DNA from: Actinomycetes bacterium | GTDB taxonomy: Bacteria > Actinomycetota > Acidimicrobiia > Acidimicrobiales > Acidimicrobiaceae | NCBI GenBank assembly: GCA_021785315.1 | Contig: JAJYFX010000161.1 | Span: 1-5,464 of the forward strand | Direction of reading: 5' to 3' | Length of the DNA stretch: 5,464 nt | In this document: positions 4,311-5,464 of the stretch, piece after piece | Position numbering within the stretch: the first letter of the stretch is position 1 | Layout of the letters: each line of letters opens with the position of its first letter | Notes under the pieces: model-generated | What the model was told of the DNA's origin: nothing | Database searches by the model: none | What the model saw: the letters and a program-made list of their open reading frames with translations, nothing else | Position numbers and translations under genes: made by a program

Positions 4311-5464
4311 TCAATCCGCCATGTTCCAACAAACCAATTTAAGTTCGGTGAACTCCTGCATGCCAACGATTGATCCCTCTTTACCTATGCCACTCTCCTT
4401 GACCCCACCACCCCAGGGCATTTCAGGAGTAAGCATGTGAGTGTTTACAAAAACACTTCCGACCCGCAACTCATTTACAAGTTTTGAGGCTCGTGCCATG
4501 TTCTTTGTCCAGATCACTGCAGCCAGCCCATATATATTGTCGTTTGCCAAACTTATTATGTCGTCCTGCGACGAGAACTTCATGATGCATGCGACCGGCC
4601 CAAAGATTTCCTCTCTGGCGATTGTCATATTTTGGGTTACATCAGTCATGACTGTTGGCATCACGTAATAGCCTCTGTCCAGTGGAGAGTTGGTTGGTCT
4701 ATTACCCCCCAACATGACGGTAGCCCCTTCCGCGATACCTGAGTTGACCAGATTTTCAATCCGGGCACGATGTTCCGCACTGACAACCGGACCCATTGTG
4801 GTTCTTGGATCAGACGGGTCGCCAACAATGATCTGCTGTGAAGCCGCAATGAATTTTTCGAGAAACTCATCGTAGACTTCCTCGTGAATGTAGTATCTCC
4901 CGGCACCCGAACAGTGCATGCCGCTATTGTTGTATTGCCTGTGAGCAAGAATCTTAACGGCGGCGTCAATGTTTGCGTCTTCGAAGATTATGAATGGGTT
5001 TTTCCCGCCGAGTTCCATTACCAGCTTTTTCACGGTATTGCTTGCGGCTGACATTATTGCTCTTCCGGTTTCGGTGCTACCCGTGAAGCCAATCAGGTCA
5101 ACGTCAGGATGTGAGGCAAGTTCGCCGCCAACGCTATTCCCTGGTCCCGTAACGATGTTTACTAATCCTGCAGGCAGGTCACTTTTAGCGAGTATCTCCC
5201 CAAACTTCAGTCCAATCAGCGAATTTATACTTGGTGGCTTCAGGACGCATGCATTTCCAACCACCAAGGCAGGTGCAAGTTTTACAGCCATCATGACAAA
5301 CGGAACGTTCCACGGCGTAATTAGGGCACACACCCCGACGGGTTCACGCTGGAGATACGCCAGCACATCACGGTTGACAGGAATTGCATCGCTCATCAGG
5401 GCTCTGCTAGCTGACGCCGTATACTCGACAATTTCCGCAGCCCAGGTTATCGACATTTTCGCGT
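4311..5464 (-). CDS. Aldehyde dehydrogenase (NAD(P)+), 5'-truncated by window edge (ALDH-2)
   Basis: This second ALDH-superfamily enzyme points toward the regulator and runs off the right edge. The frame remains open upstream of the Met at 5456, with codons for Ala-Lys before it, so that Met is internal and about 100 N-terminal residues are missing. Numbering from the Met: PWN 48-50 (Asn50), VLKPPS 71-76 (Lys73), FTGSTETGR 124-132, ELGGK 149-153 (general base Glu149), NSGMHC 177-182 (catalytic Cys182), REEIFGP 281-287. The C-terminal motif is PWGGGVKESG, one glycine longer than the usual PWGGxKxSG, compensated by a one-residue shortening just before it. All catalytic residues are present. It is about 58% identical to ALDH-1 without net length change. 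The differences beside Cys182 (His181 against Thr) and in the 339-349 loop suggest a different aldehyde preference. Its promoter lies outside the window. Confidence 0.95.
   Translation of the reverse strand, partial: AKMSITWAAEIVEYTASASRALMSDAIPVNRDVLAYLQREPVGVCALITPWNVPFVMMAVKLAPALVVGNACVLKPPSINSLIGLKFGEILAKSDLPAGLVNIVTGPGNSVGGELASHPDVDLIGFTGSTETGRAIMSAASNTVKKLVMELGGKNPFIIFEDANIDAAVKILAHRQYNNSGMHCSGAGRYYIHEEVYDEFLEKFIAASQQIIVGDPSDPRTTMGPVVSAEHRARIENLVNSGIAEGATVMLGGNRPTNSPLDRGYYVMPTVMTDVTQNMTIAREEIFGPVACIMKFSSQDDIISLANDNIYGLAAVIWTKNMARASKLVNELRVGSVFVNTHMLTPEMPWGGGVKESGIGKEGSIVGMQEFTELKLVCWNMAD

Noticed and set aside
5342..5349. Another copy of the half-site GTTCACGC inside ALDH-2
   Set aside because: It is a single half-site within conserved coding sequence (the REPVG stretch) with no partner arm, so it is not evidence for an operator.

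Overview
This is a bacterial segment of about half G+C with a small alcohol/aldehyde oxidation cluster. It holds an aldehyde dehydrogenase cut off by the left edge (+), a complete iron-type alcohol dehydrogenase (+), a TetR-family regulator (+), and a second aldehyde dehydrogenase on the - strand cut off by the right edge. Non-ATG starts and strong purine-rich ribosome sites occur, but I cannot assign the organism beyond a mid-G+C bacterium.

Layout: 1-1163 is the C-terminal ~80% of ALDH-1. Bases 1164-1970 form an ~800-base stretch without a recognisable gene. It contains a coding-like minus-strand frame with no credible start (1167-1601), a 20-base-period direct repeat (1573-1604), and two overlapping short plus-strand frames, one behind a strong Shine-Dalgarno. 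Bases 1971-3128 encode the iron-type alcohol dehydrogenase, from a GTG behind AGGGAGGG. The 161-base gap after it carries a perfect 8-bp inverted repeat (3170-3195) and a 21-codon frame in phase with the regulator. Bases 3290-3904 encode the TetR-family regulator. The convergent gap 3905-4310 holds a perfect 12-bp inverted repeat (4078-4110), a 6-bp hairpin, and coding-looking fragments I cannot name. Bases 4311-5464 (-) are ALDH-2.

The enzymes form a logical chain. The alcohol dehydrogenase interconverts a primary alcohol and its aldehyde, and the ALDHs oxidise aldehyde to carboxylate. The TetR protein is well placed to sense substrate or intermediate, and the dyad upstream of it is the best operator candidate. 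The two ALDHs are paralogues, about 58% identical by hand alignment, but differ next to the catalytic cysteine and in the C-terminal substrate loop, so they may prefer different aldehydes.

The points most worth checking are three. Both window ends fall at exactly the same homologous base of the two inverted ALDH genes. The alcohol dehydrogenase has lysine where the family usually has a conserved histidine (position 267). The two intergenic dyads do not look like intrinsic terminators.
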